A stretch of 5,065 bases of DNA from Candidatus Adiutrix sp. (GCA_031283395.1 JAITBV010000139.1:1-5065), one strand, 5' to 3'. Counted from the first letter of the stretch, positions 1-5,065 are shown. Notes: generated from the letters alone by a model not told the origin. Numbers and translations: made by a program.

Positions 1-1
1 C

Positions 2-358
2 CAGCGTGACCAGGATGTTCTCACCGCCACCTTCAAAAGCGATTTTTTCTTCGATTTCGACTCAGCCACCCTGAAGCCCGGCGCCTACAGCGAACTTGAC
101 CGGGTCGCCGACGTGTTAACCGATTTCCCGCAGACGACCATCTTGGTCGAGGGTCACACGGACTCCTCGGGCTCGGTTGAGTACAATCAGACGCTCTCCG
201 AGCGCCGCGCTTTGACGGTCAAGACCGCCCTGCTCCAGCGCGGCGTAGATCCCCAGCGCATTGAGGCGGTCGGCTACGGTAAATCGCGGCTCATCTCTTC
301 CAGCGATGCGGCCAATCGGCGCGTGGTGATCGTCATCAATCCCATCCACCAGGATTAA
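2..358 (+). CDS. OmpA-family C-terminal domain protein (3' end, start outside window)
   Basis: The last 118 codons of a gene that begins upstream; the frame is open from the left edge and ends in TAA. The visible part is an almost complete OmpA-like peptidoglycan-binding domain. It has FFFDFDSATLKPGA near visible residues 15-28, GHTD at 51-54, the NQTLSERRA helix start at 62-70, the GYGKSR strand at 91-96 and NRRVVI at 105-110. In this family the Asp after GHT and the Arg of the LSxxRA helix region contact the diaminopimelate of peptidoglycan, so the protein probably anchors the outer membrane to the cell wall from the periplasm. The loop between GYG and NRRV is shorter than usual and lacks the common Pro and the Gly-Arg before Asn-Arg-Arg. 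Without the N-terminus it cannot be told whether this is a lipoprotein of the Pal/YiaD kind, a beta-barrel OmpA or another multidomain protein. The domain call is firm; the full identity is not. Confidence 0.9.
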   Translation, partial: QRDQDVLTATFKSDFFFDFDSATLKPGAYSELDRVADVLTDFPQTTILVEGHTDSSGSVEYNQTLSERRALTVKTALLQRGVDPQRIEAVGYGKSRLISSSDAANRRVVIVINPIHQD

Positions 359-377
359 GCGGCCTTAACTAAAACCC

Positions 378-412
378 GGCCCCACAGGGTAACGTCCTGT
401 GGGGGCCAAATT
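378..412 (+). terminator. Hairpin terminator after the OmpA-family gene
   Basis: GGCCCCACAGG (378-388) pairs with CCTGTGGGGGCC (396-407) across a 7-base loop, with one extra G in the right arm. The stem is long and GC-rich and starts 19 bases after the stop codon. It is followed by AAATTT rather than a full T-tract, so termination may be incomplete. The position and stem strength support a transcript-end role for the OmpA-family gene. Confidence 0.7.
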
Positions 413-438
413 TCCCGCTTAATGTAAGATCGGTCCTA

Positions 439-467
439 CCTGGGGTTCATCTCCCACCAGGCTTTTT
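439..467 (+). terminator. Possible second, weaker terminator
   Basis: CCTGG (439-443) pairs with CCAGG (457-461). GG at 444-445 can extend the stem by pairing with CC at 454-455 if A456 is bulged. The hairpin is followed by C and then five T (463-467), which is the T-tract the upstream hairpin lacks. The stem is short, so this may be a back-up terminator or chance. Confidence 0.35.
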
Positions 468-522
468 CGAATAGCCAAGCCTAATTGTCAACAGCCGCTC
501 TCTACCGGCCAAGGCGCGGGTA

Positions 523-552
523 TTGACCGAAAGAAGGCGGAAATATTATAAT
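523..552 (+). promoter_or_regulatory. Sigma70-type promoter for the AT-rich gene
   Basis: The -35 box is TTGACC (523-528, five of six consensus bases). The -10 box is a perfect TATAAT (547-552), and the spacer is 18 bases. The expected transcript start is near 559, giving a leader of about 88 bases before the ATG at 647. It is correctly placed and oriented for the 136-aa gene and, by read-through across a 21-base gap, for the zinc-ribbon gene after it. Confidence 0.75.
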
Positions 553-571
553 ACCAAACATCTGCATAATT

Positions 572-582
572 CTGTGTCACAG
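572..582. promoter_or_regulatory. Operator-like palindrome in the leader
   Basis: CTGTG-T-CACAG is a perfect 5-1-5 inverted repeat. It lies about 13 to 23 bases after the predicted transcript start, a place where a bound repressor could block transcription. No matching regulator is encoded next to it. Palindromes this short occur by chance, so the regulatory role is only a suggestion. Confidence 0.25.
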
Positions 583-646
583 GCCGCCGGCTCCGGAATT
601 TTTAAGCCGCCCAAGGCCGCCAAAGGTAAAAAAGGAGACTACTTTT

Positions 647-1057
647 ATGCTGACCGCCCAAAAATTTGAAAAGGCCTTTGAACAATTCCTAAAGCCTAAT
701 AAAAAAATAAAATTTGATTTAACTCTTTTTGATAATGCTTTATTGAAAAGAGTTATCCAGGGAACCGCAAAATATGAACAAGACAAATGGGATTTTAATA
801 AAAATATACACGAAAAAATATATTTCTTTTCAGATGAATCATATTTACGTATCTTAACAGAAAAAATAATAGACGAAAAAAATAATAAGAAATTTTTGAA
901 TATCGGTATGATTGCCCATAAGCATTTTACGCCGATAACAATTGAATACGAGCTTAACAAACAATATATGAATAAAAGGACAGACGAAATCACCGCGGGA
1001 AAAATTTTACATCCGCTGCATATTTCCCATGTAATCAATAAATTAAACCAAATCTAA
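647..1057 (+). CDS. AT-rich gene of unknown function, 136 aa
   Basis: I do not recognise this protein. The start is well supported: AAGGAG at 632-637 lies nine bases before the ATG, and a near-consensus promoter lies upstream. The product is soluble-looking, with no signal peptide or membrane segment. It is rich in Lys (20), Asn, Ile and Phe, has no Cys, and has one Trp (residue 49). Histidines gather in the C-terminal half: His-x-His at 91-93, and His at 122, 125 and 128. By my count positions 661-1020 are about 28% G+C, while the flanking genes look well above 55%, so recent horizontal gain is likely. Only the first few codons resemble the host composition. It is followed 21 bases later by the zinc-ribbon gene, so the two are probably co-transcribed. 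The reverse-strand frame here is a Phe-rich mirror of the Lys codons. That this is a real gene is fairly sure; its function is open. Confidence 0.75.
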   Translation: MLTAQKFEKAFEQFLKPNKKIKFDLTLFDNALLKRVIQGTAKYEQDKWDFNKNIHEKIYFFSDESYLRILTEKIIDEKNNKKFLNIGMIAHKHFTPITIEYELNKQYMNKRTDEITAGKILHPLHISHVINKLNQI

Positions 1058-1078
1058 TTTTTACGAAGGAAGTGGATC

Positions 1079-1294
1079 ATGGCCCGTTCAGGGACGACTA
1101 TCAAGAGGATGGGAGGCGCGCCCGATCTGGCCTCCAGAGCCCTGGTCTTCGGGGAGGACGCCAACGCCGACGCCTTGATCTGCGTCAAATGCCAGCACGG
1201 AGAAAAAGAGGAATGGACGCCCACGATGAAAAAGAGCCGGTGTCCGGTCTGCGGGAACCGGGAAGGGCATAAGCTAAGGCGGAAGGGCAAGTAA
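1079..1294 (+). CDS. Small zinc-ribbon protein, 71 aa
   Basis: A short protein with two CxxC knuckles: Cys35-Val-Lys-Cys38 and Cys55-Pro-Val-Cys58-Gly, separated by 16 residues. This is the usual layout of a zinc ribbon, with four Cys binding one zinc ion. The N-terminal 30 residues are not recognisable, and the C-terminus is very basic (KLRRKGK), which could favour nucleic acid contact. The ATG is preceded by GAAGGA (1065-1070) at a good distance. An overlapping frame starting at 1072 has no such features. Base composition is host-like, unlike the AT-rich gene 21 bases upstream. Small zinc-ribbon proteins can bind RNA, DNA or proteins, and nothing here decides between these roles. Confidence 0.8.
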   Translation: MARSGTTIKRMGGAPDLASRALVFGEDANADALICVKCQHGEKEEWTPTMKKSRCPVCGNREGHKLRRKGK

Positions 1295-1296
1295 AA

Positions 1297-1322
1297 CCCG
1301 CCTGCTGTTTGACAGGGGCGGG
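1297..1322 (+). terminator. Hairpin after the zinc-ribbon gene, no T-tract
   Basis: CCCGCC (1297-1302) pairs with GGCGGG (1317-1322), and inside it CTGT (1305-1308) pairs with ACAG (1312-1315) around a 3-base loop. A small internal bulge separates the two stems. The hairpin starts two bases after the stop codon, but no run of T follows, so it is not a classic intrinsic terminator. It could protect the 3' end of the transcript or act as a weak terminator. It shares its loop and right arm with the -35 box of the next promoter. Confidence 0.4.
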
Positions 1323-1337
1323 GAAGGTTAATATAAT
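1309..1337 (+). promoter_or_regulatory. Perfect consensus sigma70-type promoter
   Basis: TTGACA (1309-1314), a 17-base spacer and TATAAT (1332-1337): both boxes and the spacing are exactly consensus. The expected transcript start is near 1344, giving a leader of about 35 bases to the hydrolase ATG at 1379. The leader holds an 8-base direct repeat, TTTTCTGG, at 1354-1361 and 1363-1370. The second copy runs into the ribosome binding site GGAG (1369-1372). This promoter may serve the hydrolase alone or the hydrolase and the ABC importer together. Confidence 0.85.
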
Positions 1338-1378
1338 GCGGATTTAACAACCGTTTTCTGGTTTTTCTGGAGAAGGGC

Positions 1379-2290
1379 ATGGAGAAAATTGAGGACGCGG
1401 TCCGGCCGACCGGCTGGGCGGAAGGTCCCCCGCGGGCGTGGCGCGGACAAATTCCCCGGGCCAGGACCGCCTCCTCCTGGTTCGAGGTCTATCTTATGCC
1501 CTGCGGCGGCTGGGCCGTCTACGAGCCGGGCCACTTTCAGGAAGTCATCTCCTTTCTCTTCGAGGGCCGGGACCGCTCCCTCCTGTGGGATACCGGCCTG
1601 GGCCTGGGCGATATGCGGGCCCTGACGGAGAGCCTGACCGCCAAACCGCTGATAGTCCTCAACAGCCACTCCCATTTCGACCACATGGGCGGCAACTGGC
1701 AATTCGAGGCCGTCCACGCCGCTGACCACCCCGTGGCCCGGGCCCGCATCACCCGCGGATTGGGGCGGGAAGCCGTGGCCGAACACATGAGCCCGGACCA
1801 GTTCTCGCGGCCCCTGCCGCCCGACTTCGACCCGGCCGGCTACGAGATCCGGGGGGCCGGTTATATACCCGTAAGCGAAGGCCGATCCTTCGACCTCGGC
1901 GGCCGGGTCTTTGAAATTTTGGCCACGCCCGGACACTCGCCCGACAGCCTGATGCTTTTTGACCGGGAAAACTCCATCCTCCTGACCGGGGATACCTTTT
2001 ATCCGGCCGCCCTCTACACTCACCTGGACGCCGGGGACGGCCTGGCCTCTGATTTCCAGACCTACCGGGCGACCATGGACCGCCTGGCCCGGGATTACGG
2101 CCGGGTGCGCCATCTTTACTGCAGCCACAATGAGCCGGTCCAGCCCGGGGCCAGGCTAATAGAGGCCGCGGCGGCCTTTGAAGCGGTCGCGGCCGGGAAC
2201 CGGCCCTTCCGCGAGGACGCCCGCGGCCTGCGCCTCTATGAATTCGACGGCTTCGCCTTGGTGGCGGACCCTGTGAAAGCCCGGTTGTGA
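1379..2290 (+). CDS. Metallo-beta-lactamase-fold hydrolase, 303 aa
   Basis: A cytoplasmic metal-dependent hydrolase with the full ligand set of the metallo-beta-lactamase fold. It has the His-x-His-x-Asp-His motif at residues 97-102 (SHSHFDHMGGNW), His186 in ATPGHSPDS, Asp205 in LLTGDTFYP, and His250 in YCSHNEP near the end. Asp71 in WDTGLG matches the usual early loop. With all seven residues present it should bind two metal ions and be active. Length is normal for the superfamily; the first 34 residues precede the fold and show no signal peptide. GGAG at 1369-1372 lies six bases before the ATG. The motif style resembles glyoxalase II-like and related esterase/thioesterase branches, but the substrate cannot be assigned. 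It lies directly before an amino-acid importer, with 81 bases between and no convincing terminator, so a role connected with an imported amino acid or derivative is possible but is inference only. Confidence 0.9.
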   Translation: MEKIEDAVRPTGWAEGPPRAWRGQIPRARTASSWFEVYLMPCGGWAVYEPGHFQEVISFLFEGRDRSLLWDTGLGLGDMRALTESLTAKPLIVLNSHSHFDHMGGNWQFEAVHAADHPVARARITRGLGREAVAEHMSPDQFSRPLPPDFDPAGYEIRGAGYIPVSEGRSFDLGGRVFEILATPGHSPDSLMLFDRENSILLTGDTFYPAALYTHLDAGDGLASDFQTYRATMDRLARDYGRVRHLYCSHNEPVQPGARLIEAAAAFEAVAAGNRPFREDARGLRLYEFDGFALVADPVKARL

Positions 2291-2371
2291 GCCCCTCAGG
2301 GCCGGCCGGCGGGAAACCTTAGGAGACCAGCCCCCTGGCTCCGGTGAATCAAAACTTAGGAGAATTACACA

Positions 2372-3127
2372 ATGATTCGTGTCTCGCGCCTGATCCCCCT
2401 TCTGGCAATTCTTTTTCTTCTGCCGGGTTCCGCCTTCGGAGCCGACGGCGACTTCGTCTCTCAACTCCTGAAAAAGGACGCCTTGGTCATCGGCACTTCC
2501 CCCGACTATCCGCCATACGAATCCCTGGAGGACGGCAAACTCGTGGGCTTCGATATCGAGCTCTTTGAAGCCGTGGGCGCGGCCCTGGGCCTTAAGGTCG
2601 AATGGAGCCAGATGAACTTTGACAACATCCTGGTCGCGGTGCCGGCCGGGCAGGTGGATATCGGCGTCTCCGGCTTCACCTTCAGTGAAGAGCGGGCCAA
2701 GAACCTTCTGTTCAACAAGACCCCCTACCTTAAGAGCGGCCAGGTGGCCTTTGTCCAGGCTGATTCCGACATCAAGTCGGTCGAGGATTTCCCGGGCCGC
2801 CATTTCTATGCCGGACTCGGCACCACCGGCGAAAACGCCTTAAAGGAAATTGAAGGCGTGAAGATAAGCAACACCATGGATTATCAGATCGCCTTTGAAA
2901 TGCTCAGCCGGGGCCAGCTCGACGGCATAGTCTGCGATGTGGCCGTGGGGGAAGGCTATCTTAAGAACATGAAACTACGGGCCATCACCCCGCCCCTGGT
3001 GGATGAGGAAAACTTCATCATCACCCGGCTCGGCAACGACAAGTTGGCCGCGGCCATTGACGCGGAACTTGTCAAGATAATGCAAACCAAGGTCTATGAA
3101 GACCTGCGCGCTAAATACAAAATGTGA
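2372..3127 (+). CDS. Periplasmic polar-amino-acid-binding protein of an ABC importer
   Basis: A 251-aa solute-binding protein of the SBP_bac_3 family (HisJ/GlnH/ArtJ relatives). Residues 1-23 form a signal peptide: a basic start, a Leu/Ile-rich core, then Ala-Phe-Gly before Ala24. There is no lipobox Cys, so the mature protein should be free in the periplasm. Family motifs are in order: GTSPDYPPYE at 41-50, GFDIELFEAV at 59-68, VSGFTFSEERAKNLLF at 99-114, GLGTTGENAL at 148-157, and the Asp-Gly-Ile-Val-Cys-Asp strand at 184-189. By family analogy with HisJ, Arg108 should hold the ligand carboxylate and Asp189 its amino group, so the ligand is an alpha-amino acid. Which one is not clear. Cys178 is absent and the only Cys is 188. 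AGGAG at 2358-2362 lies nine bases before the ATG. A copy of the surrounding CTTAGGAGA also occurs 37 bases upstream (2318-2326). The gene heads the importer set and is followed by the permease after 15 bases. Confidence 0.93.
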   Translation: MIRVSRLIPLLAILFLLPGSAFGADGDFVSQLLKKDALVIGTSPDYPPYESLEDGKLVGFDIELFEAVGAALGLKVEWSQMNFDNILVAVPAGQVDIGVSGFTFSEERAKNLLFNKTPYLKSGQVAFVQADSDIKSVEDFPGRHFYAGLGTTGENALKEIEGVKISNTMDYQIAFEMLSRGQLDGIVCDVAVGEGYLKNMKLRAITPPLVDEENFIITRLGNDKLAAAIDAELVKIMQTKVYEDLRAKYKM

Positions 3128-3142
3128 TGCCCCATTAATAAT

Positions 3143-3817
3143 ATGTTTGACTATGTGTTCGCGCCCAGCAGTCTGCGGACCCTGGGCCTGGGGGCTCTCC
3201 TGACCGTGGAGCTGGCCGTGGGCGCCCTGGCCTTGGGGGTGGTTTTGGGCGTCATCGGGGCCCTGGGCCGCATTTCCCGGTATCGCCCGCCCCGCTGGCT
3301 GGCCACGGCCTATGTGGAGTTCATCCGCGGCACGCCCATGCTGCTCCAGATCATGTTCCTGTTCATAGGCGTGCCCATGCTCTACAAAATGTTCACGGGC
3401 ACGCACATAAACATCAACCCCCTGGTCGTGGGCCTCTTGGCCATGGGCATCAACTCCGGGGCCTACAACACCGAACTCATCCGCGCGGGCATACAGGGGG
3501 TGGACAAGGGCCAGATGGAAGCGGCCCGGTCCCTGGGGCTGTCCTACGGCCGGGCCATGCGCCACGTTATCCTGCCCCAGGCCTTCAAGCGCATCATCCC
3601 TCCCCTGGTCAGCGAGTTCATCGTGCTAATCAAGGATTCCTCCCTGGTTTCCACCATCGGCGTCCTGGAGCTTATGGGGGGCGCCCGGGCCTTGGGAACC
3701 CAGTATTACAACCTTCTGCCCTTCCTCCTTCTGGCTTCCGTAATCTATCTCTCCCTGACCATGAGCGTGTCCACCCTGGCCCGCCGGCTGGAAAGGAGGT
3801 TGAGCGCCAGTGATTGA
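3143..3817 (+). CDS. Amino-acid ABC importer permease (HisM/GlnP type)
   Basis: A 224-aa inner-membrane subunit of the polar amino acid (HisMQ/GlnP) family, of normal length. About five hydrophobic spans lie near residues 13-41, 53-82, 92-112, 152-175 and 188-212. FIRGTPML at 60-67 is typical of the family. The cytoplasmic EAA loop that docks on the ATPase is present at 126-145 (EAARSLG, then HVILPQA). With only one permease gene in the set, it probably works as a homodimer. The ATG lies 15 bases after the binding-protein stop. I see no Shine-Dalgarno sequence before it, so translation may be coupled to the upstream gene. The frame is open only back to that stop and offers no better start. 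Its last codons overlap the ATPase gene by 8 bases. Confidence 0.93.
   Translation: MFDYVFAPSSLRTLGLGALLTVELAVGALALGVVLGVIGALGRISRYRPPRWLATAYVEFIRGTPMLLQIMFLFIGVPMLYKMFTGTHININPLVVGLLAMGINSGAYNTELIRAGIQGVDKGQMEAARSLGLSYGRAMRHVILPQAFKRIIPPLVSEFIVLIKDSSLVSTIGVLELMGGARALGTQYYNLLPFLLLASVIYLSLTMSVSTLARRLERRLSASD
3794..3800 (+). promoter_or_regulatory. Strong ribosome binding site that fixes the GTG start of the ATPase
   Basis: AGGAGGT is a full match to the anti-Shine-Dalgarno sequence. It lies nine bases before the GTG at 3810, inside the end of the permease gene. It supports this GTG as the true start: the next Met or Val codons would cut into the first strand of the ATPase domain. Confidence 0.8.
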
Positions 3818-4532
3818 GGTCCAGGACCTCCACAAGAGCTTCGACCGCCTGGAAGTGCTGCGCGGAGTGGATTTTTCCATCGCCGAAGGGGAGATCATCG
3901 TCCTGGTCGGGCCCTCCGGGTCCGGCAAGTCCACCCTCCTGCGCTGCATCAACGGCCTGGAGGAGGCCACGCGCGGCAGCGTCCTCATAGACGGGGTGGA
4001 CGTGACCCACCCCAAGACCAGGCTGGACGCCATCCGCACCAGCGTCGGCTTCGTTTTCCAGAGCTTCAACCTTTTCCCCCACCTCTCGGTCAGGCGCAAC
4101 ATCACCCTGGCCCCCACCGTGGTCAAGAAACCACCCCTGGCCGAGGCCGAGGAGGTCTGCGCCGACCTCCTGGCCAAGGTGGGCCTCTCGGACAAGATCG
4201 ACGCTTTTCCCAACCAGCTTTCCGGGGGTCAGCGGCAGCGGGTGGCCATCGCCCGGGCCCTGGCCATGCACCCCAAGTATATGCTCTTCGACGAACCCAC
4301 CTCGTCGCTGGACCCGGAGATGATCGGCGAGGTCCTGGCGGTCATTCGCGACCTGGCCCTGGCCGGCATGACCATGGCCATCGTCACCCACGAGATGGGC
4401 TTCGCCCGGGAGATCGCCACCTCCGTCGTCTTCATGGATGAGGGCTTCTTGTTGGAAAGGTCGCCGCCGGATAGGTTTTTCACCCGGCCGGAGACCCCCA
4501 GGGCCGCCGAGTTCGTGGCCCGGATACTTTAG
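3810..4532 (+). CDS. Amino-acid ABC importer ATPase (HisP/GlnQ type)
   Basis: A 240-aa ATP-binding subunit of the polar-amino-acid importer, of normal length for the family. All catalytic motifs are intact: Walker A GPSGSGKST at residues 34-42, the Q-loop Gln84 in FVFQSFNLFPH, the signature LSGGQRQR at 137-144, Walker B YMLFDEP at 157-163, the D-loop SSLD at 165-168 and the switch His194 in IVTHEMGFAR. The FQSFNLFPHLSV and THEMGFAREI stretches are typical of the HisP/GlnQ/GltL branch. A pair of these subunits should bind the permease EAA loops in the cytoplasm and power uptake. The gene starts at GTG and overlaps the permease stop by 8 bases, a sign of translational coupling. The three importer genes form a complete set. 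Confidence 0.95.
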   Translation: MIEVQDLHKSFDRLEVLRGVDFSIAEGEIIVLVGPSGSGKSTLLRCINGLEEATRGSVLIDGVDVTHPKTRLDAIRTSVGFVFQSFNLFPHLSVRRNITLAPTVVKKPPLAEAEEVCADLLAKVGLSDKIDAFPNQLSGGQRQRVAIARALAMHPKYMLFDEPTSSLDPEMIGEVLAVIRDLALAGMTMAIVTHEMGFAREIATSVVFMDEGFLLERSPPDRFFTRPETPRAAEFVARIL

Positions 4533-4583
4533 ATTGGGAGTGGGGGGTCAAAAAAGTAACGGAAAAATTAATAAACAATTTAT

Positions 4584-4612
4584 TTGACAGAACAAACTAT
4601 TTATATTATTAT
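4584..4612 (+). promoter_or_regulatory. Sigma70-type promoter for the TetR gene
   Basis: TTGACA (4584-4589, perfect), a 17-base spacer, and TATTAT (4607-4612, five of six) lie in a strikingly AT-rich stretch (about 4551-4650). The predicted transcript start is near 4619, giving a leader of about 36 bases. Just upstream, ATAAA-CAA-TTTAT (4571-4583) forms a small inverted repeat that touches the -35 region and could be a protein-binding site. Confidence 0.75.
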
Positions 4613-4645
4613 ATTTTTGAATCCGAATCTCTAAAAACGCCAGAA

Positions 4646-4656
4646 ATTTGTCAAAT
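4646..4656. promoter_or_regulatory. Operator-like palindrome over the TetR start codon
   Basis: ATTTG-T-CAAAT is a perfect 5-1-5 palindrome that includes the first two bases of the ATG. Its right part, TGTCAAAT (4649-4656), is repeated in inverted form as ATTTGACA (4582-4589) at the -35 box. TetR-family proteins commonly repress their own gene through such sites, so self-regulation is plausible. The region is AT-rich, which raises the chance of random matches. Confidence 0.35.
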
Positions 4657-5065
4657 GACGTTCGAAACCAAAATAAGCCGTGGTCCGGCCACGCCCCGAC
4701 CGGACGCCGGACAGGAAGTCCCGGGTGACCCGCCGAGCTTCTCCGAGCTGGATTCCGGTTTTCGGGTTTACGAAATCCACGGCCGGCGATATAAACTGCC
4801 GCTCGTGGACGATGTCAGCGCGACCAAGGAACGGCTCCTGATGTCCGCCTCCATCCTGTTCGCCAGAAAGGGCTACGCCGCCGTTTCCATCCGGGATATC
4901 GCCAGGGCCAACGGCCTTAAGCCGTCTTCCATCTACAACCACTTCGAGAGCAAGGAAGCCCTCTGGGCGGCCGTCCTGGAACACTATAAAAAAACCCATC
5001 TCTTCTCTTTCGATCACCTGGAAAAACTCATCAACCAGGCTCGGACTTTTGAAGAAGTCCTGGAG
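4655..5065 (+). CDS. TetR-family transcriptional regulator (5' part, runs off the right edge)
   Basis: The first 137 codons of a regulator; the frame is open to the end of the window. The TetR DNA-binding domain spans about residues 56-110. Helix 1 is KERLLMSASILFARKGY, the helix-turn-helix is VSIRDIARANG followed by KPSSIYNHFESKEAL, and LWAAVLEHY follows. Ligand-binding helices begin after this. Most TetR proteins have only some 5-20 residues before helix 1; here there are about 55. They comprise a Pro/Gly-rich, probably disordered stretch to residue 35 and then a more regular segment, FRVYEIHGRRYKLPLVDD (36-53). No clear Shine-Dalgarno sequence precedes the ATG. A GTG at 4805 (codon 51) could be an alternative start giving a normal-length N-terminus, but it also lacks one. 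I keep the ATG because it fits the promoter and because the downstream coding looks continuous. The target genes and ligand are unknown. Confidence 0.88.
   Translation, partial: MTFETKISRGPATPRPDAGQEVPGDPPSFSELDSGFRVYEIHGRRYKLPLVDDVSATKERLLMSASILFARKGYAAVSIRDIARANGLKPSSIYNHFESKEALWAAVLEHYKKTHLFSFDHLEKLINQARTFEEVLE

Noticed and set aside
588..609. CGGCT/AGCCG hairpin in the leader before 647, considered as a riboswitch or attenuator
   Set aside because: There are only five base pairs around a 12-base loop, no second competing stem and no known riboswitch motif.
577..1038. Reverse-strand frame of 153 codons across the AT-rich gene
   Set aside because: It is Phe/Ser/Ile-rich because it mirrors the Lys- and Asn-rich forward gene. 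It has no ribosome binding site before its ATG, while the forward gene has a promoter and a good binding site.
1328..2128. Long reverse-strand frame opposite the hydrolase gene
   Set aside because: The forward frame has the full metallo-beta-lactamase motif set. The reverse frame shows no domain and is a by-product of high GC content.
2291..2340. GC-rich inverted repeats after the hydrolase (GCCC-CTCA-GGGC, GCCGGCCGGC, CCAG-CCCC-CTGG), considered as a terminator
   Set aside because: The stems are very short and no T-tract follows, so they are better explained by local GC richness.
3672..4391. Long reverse-strand frame opposite the ATPase gene
   Set aside because: It is a Gly/Asp-rich shadow of a clear ABC ATPase with no recognisable motif.
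4533..4583. Terminator after the ABC ATPase gene
   Set aside because: I found no stable hairpin followed by T between the stop codon and the TetR promoter, so the importer transcript end remains unseen.
4631..5017. Reverse-strand frame opposite the TetR gene
   Set aside because: The forward frame encodes an unmistakable TetR helix-turn-helix and stays open to the window end.

Overview
The window reads as ordinary chromosome from a GC-rich Gram-negative bacterium. The Gram-negative call rests on an OmpA-type peptidoglycan-binding domain and on an amino-acid-binding protein that has a cleavable signal peptide but no lipoprotein cysteine. The style of the proteins would fit a deltaproteobacterium (Desulfobacterota-like), but that is a weak guess made without any database search. 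All recognisable genes lie on the + strand.

Region by region: (1) Positions 1-358 are the 3' end of an OmpA-family gene, followed by one strong and one weaker terminator-like hairpin. (2) A GC-rich leader carries a near-consensus sigma70-type promoter (TTGACC-18-TATAAT). It precedes a very AT-rich gene of unknown function (136 aa, about 28% G+C over its body) and, 21 bases later, a 71-aa zinc-ribbon protein. (3) A hairpin after the zinc-ribbon gene overlaps a perfect consensus promoter (TTGACA-17-TATAAT). This promoter precedes a metallo-beta-lactamase-fold hydrolase and then a complete polar-amino-acid ABC importer: binding protein, permease and ATPase. I see no convincing promoter or terminator between the hydrolase and the importer, so the four genes may form one operon. 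(4) An AT-rich intergenic stretch with another strong promoter (TTGACA-17-TATTAT) leads into a TetR-family regulator. The regulator has an unusually long N-terminal extension and runs off the right edge.

The importer works as a unit. The periplasmic protein captures an amino acid, the permease (probably a homodimer) carries it across the inner membrane, and the ATPase drives transport. The exact substrate cannot be read from the sequence. The hydrolase substrate is also unknown, and a link to the importer is only suggested by gene order. The TetR protein may regulate itself and perhaps neighbours: an 11-base palindrome covers its start codon, and part of it is repeated in inverted form at the -35 box.

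I did not find a clear new biological system. The points most worth a second look are the AT-rich orphan gene next to the zinc-ribbon gene, the promoter embedded in a hairpin, and the extended TetR protein with its operator-like repeats. There are no tRNA, rRNA, CRISPR or insertion-sequence signals, and no gene-free stretch longer than 300 bases. The longest gap, 359-646, holds two hairpins, a promoter and a small palindrome.
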